Positions 63,535-64,000 of a stretch of 64,000 nt of DNA are shown here, in pieces. The DNA comes from Ancylobacter rudongensis. GTDB taxonomy: Bacteria > Pseudomonadota > Alphaproteobacteria > Rhizobiales > Xanthobacteraceae. The stretch's first letter is position 1, and each line of letters starts with the position of its first letter. The position numbers and the translations under genes are program-made. The notes under the pieces are model-generated. The model was not told the DNA's origin, ran no database searches, and worked only from the letters and a program-made list of their open reading frames with translations. The DNA is taken from contig NZ_FMTP01000005.1 of the NCBI RefSeq assembly GCF_900100155.1, forward strand, positions 62,001-126,000, read 5' to 3'.

Positions 63535-64000
63535 ATGATCCGTATGTTGCGCCATCTGGGCGGCGCGCGCGTCGCCTTCATCGTCGGTTTCGCGATGCTC
63601 GCGGCCGCCTGCGCCAAGAACCCGATGGACGGCGCCGGCGCCGCTCTCGGTTCGGCGCCTCCCGGCAGCCCGCAGGAGTTCATCGTCTCGGTCGGCGACC
63701 GCGTGTTCTTCGAGAGCGACCAGACCAGCCTGACGCCGCAGGCGCAGGCGACGCTCGACAAGCAGGCGCAGTGGCTGAACCAGTACGCCCGCTACAGCTT
63801 CACCATCGAAGGCCATGCCGACGAGCGCGGCACCCGCGAATACAACATCGCCCTCGGTGCCCGCCGCGCCCAGAGCGTGCGCGACTATCTGGTCCAGCGC
63901 GGTGTCGCGGCAAGCCGCATGCGGACCATCTCCTACGGCAAGGAGCGCCCGGTCGCGGTCTGCAACGACATCTCCTGCTGGTCGCAGAACCGCCGGGCCG
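63535..64000 (+). CDS. pal: Peptidoglycan-associated lipoprotein Pal, cut by window end
   Basis: Outer-membrane lipoprotein that binds peptidoglycan and TolB. The first 155 residues are present. Lipoprotein signal FIVGFAMLAAAC with the lipid Cys at 26 and an Ala/Gly-rich linker; then the OmpA-like domain VGDRVFFESDQTSLTPQAQA, FTIEGHADERGTREYNIALG near 93 and ARRAQSVRDYLVQRGVAASR. AGGAG lies upstream of the ATG at 63535. The gene runs off the window. Confidence 0.96.
   Translation, partial: MIRMLRHLGGARVAFIVGFAMLAAACAKNPMDGAGAALGSAPPGSPQEFIVSVGDRVFFESDQTSLTPQAQATLDKQAQWLNQYARYSFTIEGHADERGTREYNIALGARRAQSVRDYLVQRGVAASRMRTISYGKERPVAVCNDISCWSQNRRA

Noticed and set aside
1-64000. CRISPR array, prophage or insertion sequence
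   Set aside because: No regularly spaced identical repeats, no transposase or integrase, and no phage structural genes were found; short repeats here are single loci.

Overview
This window is a stretch of core chromosome from a GC-rich alphaproteobacterium. The gene content points to Hyphomicrobiales (Rhizobiales), most like Xanthobacteraceae such as Ancylobacter, Starkeya or Xanthobacter; the genus cannot be fixed by reading alone. The main clues are a circularly permuted two-piece tmRNA gene, alphaproteobacterial families (TrcR/DUF1013, RcdA/DUF1465, DUF4164, DUF4169, DUF2852, DUF1192, DUF465), an alphaproteobacterial SspB and 6S RNA, and a transketolase-GAPDH-PGK-class I aldolase cluster. 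I see no prophage, insertion sequence, CRISPR array or intact tRNA gene.

Layout. 0-7.5 kb: end of an N-formylglutamate amidohydrolase, glycerate kinase, a DUF1036 protein, the envelope protease DegP with DUF2065 and HflC/HflK, then a small DUF4169/ribbon-helix-helix pair. 7.9-15.1 kb: fumarase C, a Spy/CpxP-like protein, GNAT-thyA, the two-piece tmRNA, sspB, an amine oxidase and folA. 15.2-20.8 kb: TPR protein, L36, DUF4260, rnhA-thrB-ispH, YceI, TrcR. 21-26.2 kb: propionyl-CoA synthetase, two divergent DUF465 genes, peroxiredoxin, DsbD-like and YqgE proteins. 26.2-31.3 kb: a large membrane GGDEF/EAL protein with degenerate motifs, a Sel1-repeat protein and thiE. 31.6-35.1 kb: a large secreted glycine-rich repeat protein and an orphan PstB, which look like an insertion. 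35.2-40.8 kb: fba, pgk, gap, tkt. 41.2-48.9 kb: DUF4164-zapA, suhB, a MotA/MotB-like pair, GNAT, an MsbA-type exporter, L31, RcdA and DUF1192. 49-57.8 kb: quinone oxidoreductase, 6S RNA with 5-FTHF cyclo-ligase, YmdB-type phosphoesterase, YebC, TauE, EamA, ruvCAB and a TetR regulator. 57.8-64 kb: a hypothetical protein, DUF2852, and ybgC-tolQRAB-pal, with pal cut by the window end.

How the genes fit together. One theme is proteolysis and cell-cycle control: tmRNA (tag ANDNYAPVAQAA) lies directly before its ClpXP adaptor SspB, and the window also holds the homologue of the CtrA-degradation adaptor RcdA, the cell-cycle factor TrcR, and ZapA. A TTAA-N7-TTAA palindrome (the CtrA consensus) lies in the only gap upstream of rcdA, and a one-mismatch copy lies upstream of tolQ. 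A second theme is envelope integrity: DegP, HflKC, Spy-like, Tol-Pal, an MsbA-like exporter and a MotAB-like peptidoglycan-anchored motor. A third is central carbon and one-carbon metabolism: tkt/gap/pgk/fba, glycerate kinase, fumC, prpE, thyA, folA and 5-FTHF cyclo-ligase.

The least explained items are the 836-residue secreted protein with three tandem GxW-GPW modules, the orphan PstB beside it, and several short intergenic repeats: a 38-bp array duplicating the 3' end of a TPR gene, a 21-bp array after a GNAT gene, an extragenic element that supplies the prpE stop codon, and a palindromic element between 7-bp direct repeats. I did not find an obviously new multi-gene system; the window is mostly well-known chromosome.
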